NCBI GenBank assembly: GCA_018384055.1
Contig: JAHAZL010000104.1
Location: forward strand, 1-18,479
Reading direction: 5' to 3'
Source of the DNA: Treponema sp.
GTDB lineage: Bacteria > Spirochaetota > Spirochaetia > Treponematales > Treponemataceae
DNA: 18,479 bases
A program made the position numbers and the translations under genes. The notes beneath the pieces are model-generated. The model saw only the letters and a list, made by a program, of their open reading frames with translations, did not search any database and was not told where the DNA came from. This document shows, piece by piece, positions 1 to 7,067 of the stretch (position 1 is its first letter; every line of letters begins with the position of its first letter).

Positions 1-6
1 CTTTAG

Positions 7-12
7 TATAAT
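7..12 (+). promoter_or_regulatory. -10 box of the BASS transporter gene
   Basis: A perfect TATAAT lies 26 bases before the ATG at 38. The -35 element would fall outside the window, so only half of the promoter can be seen. An AAGGGG Shine-Dalgarno sequence follows at about 27-32. Confidence 0.55.
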
Positions 13-37
13 TAAAAACTTTAACAAGGGGTTAAAT

Positions 38-1003
38 ATGAATATCATTGAAAAGATTTCCAACTTTTTCGGAAAGTTCATGGCTGTTATTGTTCTTGCA
101 GTAACTGTACTCGCTTTGTTTGTTCCAGGTTCATGCCTCTGGATCAAGACAACATGGATTAACTGGCTCTTGATGCTGGTTATGTTCGGAATGGGGCTTA
201 CCCTCAAGCCTTCTGACTTTGCAGTTGTTTTCACTCGTCCAAAGGATGTAATCATCGGCTGTCTTGCACAGTTTACAATCATGCCTCTCCTTGCCTTTGC
301 ATTGGGAAAGATTTTCAACCTTAATGCAGAACTTCTTGCAGGCGTTGTACTCGTTGGTACATGTCCAGGCGGAACTTCAAGCAACGTTATCACTTACCTT
401 TCAAAAGGTGACGTTCCACTTTCTGTAGGAATGACAAGCATCAATACACTCCTTGCTCCAGTTCTTACACCTGCAATCACATACCTTCTTCTCAAGACAA
501 CTGTAGAAGTAAATGTTATGGCAATGTTCATCTCCATTGTAAAAGTTGTTATCGTTCCAATTTCATTGGGATTCATCATCAACAAGTTCTTCGGAAAGTT
601 CACACAGAAAATCGTTGCCCTTCTTCCTTGTGTATCTGTAGTTGCAATCTGTCTCATCGTTGCCTGTGTAGTTTCACACAACAGCGCAAAGATTCTTTCA
701 ACAGGTGCAATCATTTTTGCAGTAGTTATACTCCACAACATTCTTGGATACGCATGTGGATTTGGACTCGGTAAAGCCCTCAAGCTCAACGCAGCAAAGA
801 CAAAGGCATTGTCAGTTGAAATCGGCATGCAGAACTCTGGTCTTGCAACATCTCTTGCAGGAACAGCATTCAAAGGCCTTGCCATGGCAACAGTACCAGG
901 TGCAATCTTCAGCGTATGGCACAACATTTCCGGTGCAATCCTTGCAAATATCTACAACCGCTGGGTAGAAAAGAATGAATCGGCTGAAACTGCAGCAGAA
1001 TAA
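38..1003 (+). CDS. BASS-family (bile acid:sodium symporter-like) transporter
   Basis: This 321-residue inner-membrane protein has about nine or ten hydrophobic segments. It carries the two hallmark stretches of the BASS family: GTCPGGTSSN at residues 107-116, followed by a helix rich in small residues (LSVGMTSINTLLAPVLTP), and EIGMQNSGLATSLA near 261-274. These form the crossed helices that hold sodium and substrate in structurally known members. Family members carry bile acids, pantoate, pyruvate or other organic anions with Na+; the substrate here cannot be read from sequence. The length is typical. The ATG at 38 has an AAGGGG ribosome site at good distance and a TATAAT upstream. The gene appears monocistronic: it is followed by a hairpin terminator and a convergent gene. 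I see nothing odd in it. Confidence 0.9.
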   Translation: MNIIEKISNFFGKFMAVIVLAVTVLALFVPGSCLWIKTTWINWLLMLVMFGMGLTLKPSDFAVVFTRPKDVIIGCLAQFTIMPLLAFALGKIFNLNAELLAGVVLVGTCPGGTSSNVITYLSKGDVPLSVGMTSINTLLAPVLTPAITYLLLKTTVEVNVMAMFISIVKVVIVPISLGFIINKFFGKFTQKIVALLPCVSVVAICLIVACVVSHNSAKILSTGAIIFAVVILHNILGYACGFGLGKALKLNAAKTKALSVEIGMQNSGLATSLAGTAFKGLAMATVPGAIFSVWHNISGAILANIYNRWVEKNESAETAAE

Positions 1004-1035
1004 AGAGCTGAATAATAAACGTTTACTTTAAAACG

Positions 1036-1071
1036 AAAAGAGATGCCGGAGCAATTCGACATCTCTTTTTT
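1036..1071. terminator. bidirectional intrinsic terminator
   Basis: The arms AAAAGAGATG (1036-1045) and CATCTCTTTT (1060-1069) form a 10-bp stem around a 14-base loop. The stem is followed by a run of T on + and has a run of A on its left side, so it can stop transcription from both the BASS gene and the convergent minus-strand gene that ends at 1072. Confidence 0.8.
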
Positions 1072-2055
1072 TTATCCGATTATTTTGAAGTCAGGACCTT
1101 CGTCCGTTTCAAAGATTTTGATTTCCGTACTTTCCATGGCAACATTTTCCACAAAATCTGCAATGTTAAGGCTGTATGGTGAAAGCAGGTCTTCCGGATT
1201 ATAGGAAAGTTCCACATCTTCTTCCGTACCGTCACTTGAACATCGGCTGAATGCCCCGTTGATTTTTACTATGTCATTAACGGCAGCAAAAAGATGGATT
1301 TTGCTTTTTTCCTCAAACTTCTGGGAAAGGAACATAAGCTGAAGTTTTTCAACAGCCTTGTGCCCTGCTTCGTCACCGTCAAATTCCACCTCAAAGGAAC
1401 AGTTGTTGCACTGCTGGAATTCTTCAAAGTCTGCAAAAAAAGAAGAGGCATTTATTTTCAAAGCCTGAAGAACAGAATTGAACCAAGGAACTGCCCTTCC
1501 CTGACTGTAGAAAACCTTGCAGGCAAAAGCCATTCCCCTCGAAAAATCCATATCCTTTGAAGAATAGACTCCTGTAGGTTTTGGATCTTCGTAAGGAGTT
1601 CTTTCAAGCTGTTCAAAATCAATGTGGTTTGGATAAAGGCTTGCTGCAAAATCAAGGCGGTCACGGAACATCTTGAAAGTGTCCCCCTTCTGCATTCCCC
1701 AAGCCATGTTGAATCCAAAGACAAGCCCTGCTTCATTAAGCAAGGATGCCTTCCCTGAATAGAACTTCTTGTCAAAAAGAAGATTACCGTTTTTTTCTGT
1801 ACCGCAGACTGGAATCTCAAGGGAACAGTAGATTTCAGAAAGGGAATCAACAAGAGCCCTGTCGATAATCTTAGGATCAATGAGGAGTGAAAGGAACAAA
1901 TCCGGACAATGCTTTTTTATTTCCTTCACAAGGCGAAGGATTCCTTCCTTGTCCGAAGAAAACTTAAGGTCATTTACAGTAAGTTCCGTGATTCCTTTCT
2001 GATGAAAAGTTGGAAGGTCCCTGAAAATAGATTCGATGGTAAAGGAATAATTCAT
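1072..2055 (-). CDS. radical-SAM-like barrel protein lacking the 4Fe-4S cysteine motif (truncated, possibly a decaying gene)
   Basis: The frame is 327 codons from the ATG at 2055; it can also start at a GTG at 2082, and neither has a convincing ribosome site. The first half reads like the barrel of B12-type radical-SAM enzymes after the cluster loop: a TIESIFRDLPTFHQKGITEL strand-helix, then LLNEAGLVFGFNMAWG and a segment ending in LDFAASLYPNHIDFEQLE, which closely matches that family's LLNE.G...G.d..yGlpGDT...F...LdFal.l.PnHid pattern as I remember it. The CxxxCxxC motif that should come just before is absent, and so is any N-terminal cobalamin-binding domain. In another frame immediately upstream (2117-2061) there is a GCFYY peptide ending in a stop, which looks like a broken cluster motif. 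The gene lies 69 bases (or 42) after the asnA stop in the same direction, so it is probably co-transcribed with asnA. The remaining frame is intact, so a non-catalytic product is possible. Confidence 0.6.
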   Translation of the reverse strand: MNYSFTIESIFRDLPTFHQKGITELTVNDLKFSSDKEGILRLVKEIKKHCPDLFLSLLIDPKIIDRALVDSLSEIYCSLEIPVCGTEKNGNLLFDKKFYSGKASLLNEAGLVFGFNMAWGMQKGDTFKMFRDRLDFAASLYPNHIDFEQLERTPYEDPKPTGVYSSKDMDFSRGMAFACKVFYSQGRAVPWFNSVLQALKINASSFFADFEEFQQCNNCSFEVEFDGDEAGHKAVEKLQLMFLSQKFEEKSKIHLFAAVNDIVKINGAFSRCSSDGTEEDVELSYNPEDLLSPYSLNIADFVENVAMESTEIKIFETDEGPDFKIIG

Positions 2056-2124
2056 ATTAGTTAAACACCATAATAAAAGCACCCTTGCAGGCTTGACATG
2101 GTTCCTGACGGGAGCATTCTTTTA

Positions 2125-3162
2125 TTAAAGGATTGCAATGTTGTTTTCAGCGCATTCCCTGAGCATTTCTTCTGACCACATGCTGACCTGTGTTTCACCG
2201 ATATGTGCCTTTCTTAGGAAGTACATGCAGAGGCGTGACTGACCGATACCGCCGCCGAGAGTCTGAACAAGTTCCCCGTTCAAAAGTTTCTTGTGGAATG
2301 TAAGTTCTGCTCTTTCAGGACAACCGCGTTCTTCAAGCTGAGACTTAAGGCTTTCCTTGCTTACACGGATACCCATGGAAGAAAGTTCCATTGCACAGTC
2401 AAGAACAGGATTCCAAACCATAAGGTCACCGTTGAGGCCAGGCCTTCCGTCTGGACCCGGAGTAATCCAGTCGTCGTAGTCAGGAGCACGTCCGTCGTGG
2501 ATAGTTCCATCCGAAAGTTTTCCGCCGATACCGATGATGAAGATTGCACCGTGTTCCTTACAGAAGGCTGTTTCGCGTTCCTTTGGAGATTTTCCAGGAT
2601 ACATCTTTACAAGGTCATCTGCATGAACGAATGTAATGTCTGCTGGAAGGCATGGCTTGATGTTTTCATAGCGGTCGTAAACAAAGAATTCAGTCTGTTT
2701 GAGTACGCGGTAAATCTTCTTTACGATTTCCTTAAGGCAGTCGATTGTACGGTCATTTTCGTCAATGCGCATGCACCAGTCCCACTGGTCAACATAAAGG
2801 GAATGAAGGTTGTCCAGTTCTTCATCTGCACGGATGGCATTCATGTCTGTATAGATTCCAAAGCCGCTTTCGAGGCCAAGTTCCGTTACCTTCATGCGCT
2901 TCCATTTTGCAAGGGAGTGAACGATTTCTACCTGAGTTTCGTTCATATCCTTTACTGGGAATTTTACTGGGCGTTCAACACCGTTAAGGTCATCATTGAG
3001 ACCAGTTCCGCTCTTAACAAAAAGAGGAGCTGTAACACGAGTAAGGCTCAATTCTGTAGAAAGGGCAAGCTGAAAAAAGTCCTTGAGGAGGACGATTGCC
3101 TTTTCTGTTTCCTTTACGCTGAGCAAAGGCTTGTAGTTTTTTGGAACATATAATTTTGACAT
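2125..3162 (-). CDS. asnA: aspartate-ammonia ligase (ammonia-dependent asparagine synthetase)
   Basis: AsnA makes asparagine from aspartate, ammonia and ATP in the cytoplasm, through an aspartyl-AMP intermediate. The 345-residue product is close to the usual length of about 330. It has the class-II tRNA-synthetase-like fold signatures of the family: FVKSGTGLNDDLNGVERPV at about 48-67, RADEELDNLHSLYVDQWDW at about 111-129, the Gly/Asp-rich segment DGTIHDGRAPDYDDW at about 218-232, LNGDLMVWNP at about 243-252, and the motif-3-like GGGIGQSRLCMYFLRKAHIG at about 303-322 that binds ATP. One small oddity is Cys130 directly after DQWDW, where I expect Glu. The ATG follows a GGGG-containing leader, and a promoter lies 35-63 bases upstream. 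It is independent of galT, from which it is separated by 213 bases. Confidence 0.95.
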   Translation of the reverse strand: MSKLYVPKNYKPLLSVKETEKAIVLLKDFFQLALSTELSLTRVTAPLFVKSGTGLNDDLNGVERPVKFPVKDMNETQVEIVHSLAKWKRMKVTELGLESGFGIYTDMNAIRADEELDNLHSLYVDQWDWCMRIDENDRTIDCLKEIVKKIYRVLKQTEFFVYDRYENIKPCLPADITFVHADDLVKMYPGKSPKERETAFCKEHGAIFIIGIGGKLSDGTIHDGRAPDYDDWITPGPDGRPGLNGDLMVWNPVLDCAMELSSMGIRVSKESLKSQLEERGCPERAELTFHKKLLNGELVQTLGGGIGQSRLCMYFLRKAHIGETQVSMWSEEMLRECAENNIAIL

Positions 3163-3196
3163 AAGTAACCCCGGAATTAATAATTAAAATCAAGGC

Positions 3197-3225
3197 ATTT
3201 TACCACAAAAAAAATGCTTTGTAAA
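3197..3225 (-). promoter_or_regulatory. sigma70-type promoter of asnA
   Basis: Read on the minus strand there is a -35 TTTACA (3225-3220), a 17-base spacer and a -10 TAAAAT (3202-3197), ending 34 bases before the asnA ATG. The spacing is ideal and both hexamers match the consensus at five of six positions. The two hexamers fall in the arms of a short inverted repeat (CAAGGCATTTT at 3191-3201 and AAAATGCTTTG at 3211-3221), which may be incidental or an operator. Confidence 0.65.
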
Positions 3226-3291
3226 AGAAGAGATTTTCTAAATTCCGTTTTTTACAATGGGCGAAAGTTTTAATCGCAGTAATCAATACCT

Positions 3292-3338
3292 GCCCTGACC
3301 TTTGCTTCACTAATTGACGAAGCAATTCGTGGACAGGA
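3292..3338 (-). other. compound hairpin downstream of galT
   Basis: Nested inverted repeats: an inner stem TTGCTTC/GAAGCAA (3302-3308 and 3318-3324) with a 9-base loop, and an outer stem CCTGCCC/GGACAGG separated from it by short internal loops. No T tract follows on either strand, so it is not a classical terminator. It sits between the galT stop and the asnA promoter; its role is unknown. Confidence 0.35.
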
Positions 3339-3375
3339 TGTTTTTGAAACTGAAACTAAAGCTTTACGATGATGC

Positions 3376-4884
3376 TTAGAGCGCATTCACAAATCTTTCA
3401 AAGGCTTTCATACCTTCTGGAGTGCGTTTGTAGACTCCGGCATCTTCAAGAACCCTTGAGAATACAAGACCAACTTCATTCTGAAGGATTTTTTCTATGC
3501 TAGAGGAATTTACATCCTTGTACTTTGGAAGGAACTCTTTAACCCAGACAGCGTGTTTTGAAAGAACTTCGTCAGCCGAAATATCCCTTCCATCGACAAT
3601 TGCTTTTCCAAGATCAGCAAGTTCAGCCTTTAAGCGCCCAGGAAGAATTGCAAGGCCCATGACTTCTATGAGGCCTATGTTTTCTTTCTTGATGTGGTGA
3701 AGCTCTGCATGGGGATGATATACACCAAGAGGATGTTCTTCAGTTGTAATGTTGTTGCGGAGAACAAGATCAAGCTCAAAAAAATCACCGCGGCGACGAA
3801 CGATTGGATTCAAGGTATTGTGCTTAACTCCATCTGTTTCGGCAAAAATAAAGGCATCTTCATCAGTATAGCTGCGCCATTTCTCATGTATCCTGTCGGC
3901 AAGCAAGGCAATGCGTTCGGGGTCTGTCCCCTTTAACCGAAGTACGCTCATAGGCCACTTTACGATTCCGCACTTTACATCTTCAAATCCTACAATTGTA
4001 AATTCCTTCTCTACGGGAGCCTTTGCCATGGCAAATTCGTAGTTGCCGCCCTGAAAATGATTGTGAGTCAAAATGGATCCACCAACAATAGGAAGATCCG
4101 CATTGGAACCGATGGTGTAATGAGGGAAAATTTTTACGAAATCAAGGAGATATCTCCATGTTTTGTTTGTAATTGCCATTGGTACATGATCCATTGCAAA
4201 AACAATGCAGTGCTCGTTGTAGTAAACATAAGGTGAATATTGGAGACCAAATTTTTCTCCACAAAGTTCAAAAGGAATGATGCGGTGGGTCTGACGTGCA
4301 GGATGATTTACGCGGCCTGCGTACCCTTCATTTTCCTTGCACAAAAGACATGCTGGATAACCTGATTTTTTTGCATTCAAAGCAGCGGCAATTGCCTTTG
4401 GATCTTTTTCAGGTTTTGAAAGGTTGATGGTAATGTCCACGTTACCGTATTCGGTTTTCGACTGCCACTTTACATCCTTGCAAACCCTGTAGCGGCGGAT
4501 GTAATCCGTGTCCTGGCTGAATTTATAATACCATTCTGTTGCTTCCCTAGGTGATTTTGCGTAGAGGGAGGCATATTTTGCACGGATGGCTGACGGGCGA
4601 TCCACAAGGCATCCCATAATCTTTGTATCAAAAAGATCCCGGTAAACGATAGAATCCTGACACAAACCTTTTTCAGAGGCCCAGTCAAGAATTGATTTCA
4701 GGATTGATTCAAGATCCTCCACCTTTACATCAGGAATGGAAGCAAAATCAAAGCCGTCTTCAAAACCTTCAAGTTCAAGAACTTCAAGAAGTCTGTTCTG
4801 TGTGTATGAAACATCATCTTCAGAAATGAGACCTGTAACAAGGCCGTAGCCAACAAGGGAATTAATGCTTTCGTAGATTGTCAT
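3376..4884 (-). CDS. galT: UDP-glucose--hexose-1-phosphate uridylyltransferase, class II (Firmicutes-type)
   Basis: GalT exchanges UMP between UDP-glucose and galactose-1-phosphate in the Leloir pathway. The 502-residue length and motifs fit the longer class-II family rather than the roughly 350-residue E. coli type. Visible signatures are YPACLLCKENEGYAGRVNHP at about 176-195, the following ARQTHRIIPFEL, YSPYVYYNEHCIVF at about 216-229, and the active-site region PIVGGSILTHNHFQGGNYEF at about 265-284, in which HNH (274-276) replaces the HPH of class I and carries the histidine that is uridylylated. The ATG is preceded by no clear Shine-Dalgarno sequence, but the N-terminus lines up with a full-length protein. 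No galK or galE is adjacent, so this gene stands alone between the pseudogene upstream and asnA downstream. Confidence 0.93.
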   Translation of the reverse strand: MTIYESINSLVGYGLVTGLISEDDVSYTQNRLLEVLELEGFEDGFDFASIPDVKVEDLESILKSILDWASEKGLCQDSIVYRDLFDTKIMGCLVDRPSAIRAKYASLYAKSPREATEWYYKFSQDTDYIRRYRVCKDVKWQSKTEYGNVDITINLSKPEKDPKAIAAALNAKKSGYPACLLCKENEGYAGRVNHPARQTHRIIPFELCGEKFGLQYSPYVYYNEHCIVFAMDHVPMAITNKTWRYLLDFVKIFPHYTIGSNADLPIVGGSILTHNHFQGGNYEFAMAKAPVEKEFTIVGFEDVKCGIVKWPMSVLRLKGTDPERIALLADRIHEKWRSYTDEDAFIFAETDGVKHNTLNPIVRRRGDFFELDLVLRNNITTEEHPLGVYHPHAELHHIKKENIGLIEVMGLAILPGRLKAELADLGKAIVDGRDISADEVLSKHAVWVKEFLPKYKDVNSSSIEKILQNEVGLVFSRVLEDAGVYKRTPEGMKAFERFVNAL

Positions 4885-4951
4885 AAGTCAAATCTATCAC
4901 TCAGGCACCACATTTTCAAATCAAGTGACCGGAAATTGCGCAACTGTTTGC

Positions 4952-5855
4952 TCAATAAAGCAGACGATATAAACATCTGCAATACCAGACACTACTGTAT
5001 TGCTGCCTTTTTACGCTTTTTTCCTTGTATTGTTCAGCATCAGCCTGCTTTAAAAACTTTGCAAGATTAAAATTTTCAGAATCAAAACATGCAGCTCCAA
5101 GGCTTATGGAAATATTGAACAGTCTAAATATTCTTTGCTGTTAACAGTCCTCTGTCCAGGAACATCAACATTGCAGGCATAAAAAATCCTAGCCCGCTGA
5201 GGGCATCAAGGGAATCCCAGAATTGAGGTCTTCAATTATCCGTAATGCTTGCATACGGATTCCCCTGACGAAGACAACCGCAGCTTACTCGATAGCACGC
5301 ACGGGAATGAAGCCTTGTAACAAAATCATTTTTTTCCATTGATTCTGTCTGAAAGTAATTTTGCACCAAGATAACTTTGATTAGAAATACCCTGATCTAC
5401 AGTAGTAAGATTTGGATAGCAGTAAATTGAACGCACAGTGTTGTCGAATCCAGTTAGTTTTTTTTTCGCCCGTGATCATCAATCAGATGCCTTAAAAGAT
5501 TCTTGAAGTCTTCCTCTGAATCAACGACTAAAGACGGAACATCTGGAACTGGAGTAATTATGGAAACAACCGGAAGTTCCTTATTCAGATTGATGACGAA
5601 ACTAACGGCATTTTCTTCCTTGATGAAACGACCTAAGGTAGTTGTCTGGAGGATCATCCCATCAATGTTGTTTATATTGAAGAATTTAGAAATGACCCAT
5701 TACTGATAGGCAAACTCGCTTTCCGTTGATTCAGGATCTTCAGTTGAAAAAACAAGAAAATCATTTCCAGTATCTTCAACATACTGCCTGCACCCCTGTA
5801 AAAGTCTTTGAGAATATTCATATTCCAGATGAGACAAAGTCATACCGATGCGCAT
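4952..5855 (-). pseudogene. decayed LacI-type periplasmic-binding sensor fused to GGDEF (diguanylate cyclase)
   Basis: Read on the minus strand from an ATG at 5855, the DNA encodes pieces of one recognisable protein in changing frames. First comes MRIGMTLSHLEYEYSQRLLQ, a typical first strand and helix of a LacI/sugar-binding domain, up to an in-frame TAA at 5702-5700. The same frame continues from 5699 to the TAA at 5456-5454 and ends in HLIDDHGRKK. A shifted frame then gives LTGFDNTVRSIYCYPNLTTV, the last part of the binding domain. The fold's middle, about 55-60 residues, is missing at this junction. Another frame follows with SCGC, a motif I associate with the linker of LacI-like sensor-GGDEF proteins. 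The GGDEF body is deleted, but its end remains: NISISLGAACF and FLKQADAEQYKEK, running to a TGA at 4952. An intact gene would be about 1.5 kb; only about 0.9 kb is left. The 5' end is divergent from aroB. Confidence 0.8.
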
Positions 5856-5862
5856 AGAATTT

Positions 5863-5868
5863 TATAAT
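5863..5868 (+). promoter_or_regulatory. probable -10 box of the aroB-nifS unit
   Basis: A perfect TATAAT lies 34 bases before the ATG at 5903, in the short gap between the divergent pseudogene and aroB. I see no good -35 at 16-18 bases upstream, so the call rests on the -10 alone. Confidence 0.4.
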
Positions 5869-5902
5869 TCAAAAATTGAAAAAAAAACGCTTAAACACTA
5901 AA

Positions 5903-7054
5903 ATGGCAGATATGAAAACAGCAGACGAAAAATTCATCCTTGAATTTCCTAAGGATTCAGGTTTTGACAATACCGAGATTTTCTTCTACAGCGGAATTCC
6001 AGACATCATGGGCATTTATTTTGCGGAAGGAACAAAACAGAACAGGCTTTTTGTTACAGACAATACCATTGCAGCTCTTGAATGCAATAATAACTTTATG
6101 GGCCATTTTGGGGTTGATCTTTCCGACATAAAGAACATTCAACTTAAGGAATCTAAGGTTTACCGCAATGGTGGAGACACCCTTTGCATCATCGGTTCCG
6201 GTGAAAAATTCAAAACAATCGAAAGCGTACTTGAAATCGTAAAGGCTGCTTTGAACAGCAACTTCAACCGCAACTGCCTTTTTGTTGCCATTGGTGGTGG
6301 AGTTATCTGCGATATGACTGGATTTGCAGCTTCCATGTTCAAGCGCGGCGTTGATGTTGAATTCGTTTCAACAACCCTTCTTGCAGATGTTGATGCCGCA
6401 ATAGGGGGAAAAACTGGCTGCGACTTTGACAGCTACAAGAACATGATCGGAGCTTTCTATCCTGCCAAGAAATTGCATGTCTTCAGCCAGTTTGTAAAAA
6501 CTCTTATAGAAAAGGAATACATCTCCGGTCTTGCAGAAGCAATAAAGACTGCCTTCCTTTTTGACAAAGAAATGCTTGATCTTTTCAGGAACGAAAAGGA
6601 CAAGGTAATGAACCGCGACGACGATGTTCTTCAACGACTCATTTCTGGCTGTTCAAAGGCAAAGGCAAAAATCGTACATGAAGATCCAAAGGAAAAAGGA
6701 AACAGAGCCTTCCTTAATCTTGGACACACCTTCGGTCACGCCCTTGAATCAGTAAGCGGTCTTGGAGAAATTACCCACGGCGAAGGCGTTGCATGGGGTA
6801 TGGCAAGAGCCCTCGAATACGGCATGAAAAACGGAATCTGCTCAAAGGAATACGCGGAAGACGGAATCAGAATACTTGCCTCTTACGGATACAATACAGG
6901 AAAAGCAAAAGTTCCTGCAGAAAAAATTCTTGAAGCCATGAGGAAGGACAAAAAGAACATGTCCAGCGCAATCAAGCTCATTGTTCAGGATGGTCCACAG
7001 AGCACAAAAATCATCGAAGCAACCGATGAAAAAATTCTTGAAGTTTTAAGATAA
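5903..7054 (+). CDS. aroB: 3-dehydroquinate synthase (AroB family)
   Basis: AroB turns DAHP into 3-dehydroquinate, the second step of the shikimate pathway, with NAD+ and a divalent metal. From the ATG at 5903 the protein is 383 residues, slightly long for the family (about 360). An upstream TTG at 5876 and an ATG at 5912 are also in frame, and none has a clear ribosome site. Motifs, numbered from the TTG: GGGVICDMTGFAASMFKRGV (140-159) for NAD and the substrate arginine, STTLLADVDAAIGGKTG (165-181), YKNMIGAF (187-194), and metal ligands in GLAEAIK (Glu221), NLGHTFGHALE (His284) and HGEGVAWGM (His301). Textbook AroB has PTTLL and VDSSVGGKTGxN, where this one has STTLL, VDAAIGGKTG and Asp for Asn, so a relative acting on another sugar phosphate cannot be excluded. 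It is followed after 13 bases by a cysteine desulfurase. No other shikimate gene is in view. Confidence 0.82.
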   Translation: MADMKTADEKFILEFPKDSGFDNTEIFFYSGIPDIMGIYFAEGTKQNRLFVTDNTIAALECNNNFMGHFGVDLSDIKNIQLKESKVYRNGGDTLCIIGSGEKFKTIESVLEIVKAALNSNFNRNCLFVAIGGGVICDMTGFAASMFKRGVDVEFVSTTLLADVDAAIGGKTGCDFDSYKNMIGAFYPAKKLHVFSQFVKTLIEKEYISGLAEAIKTAFLFDKEMLDLFRNEKDKVMNRDDDVLQRLISGCSKAKAKIVHEDPKEKGNRAFLNLGHTFGHALESVSGLGEITHGEGVAWGMARALEYGMKNGICSKEYAEDGIRILASYGYNTGKAKVPAEKILEAMRKDKKNMSSAIKLIVQDGPQSTKIIEATDEKILEVLR

Positions 7055-7067
7055 TACGGAACATAAA

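Noticed and set aside
2293..3153. 286-codon plus-strand frame
   Set aside because: It lies wholly within asnA on the opposite strand, has a Cys/Phe/Val-rich composition typical of antisense shadows, and no ribosome site.
3200..3340. Short minus-strand peptide ending IASSISEAKVRAGIDYCD between asnA and galT
   Set aside because: It has no start codon with ribosome site and no recognisable family, and it coincides with the inverted repeat at 3292-3338; I could not support it as a gene or remnant.
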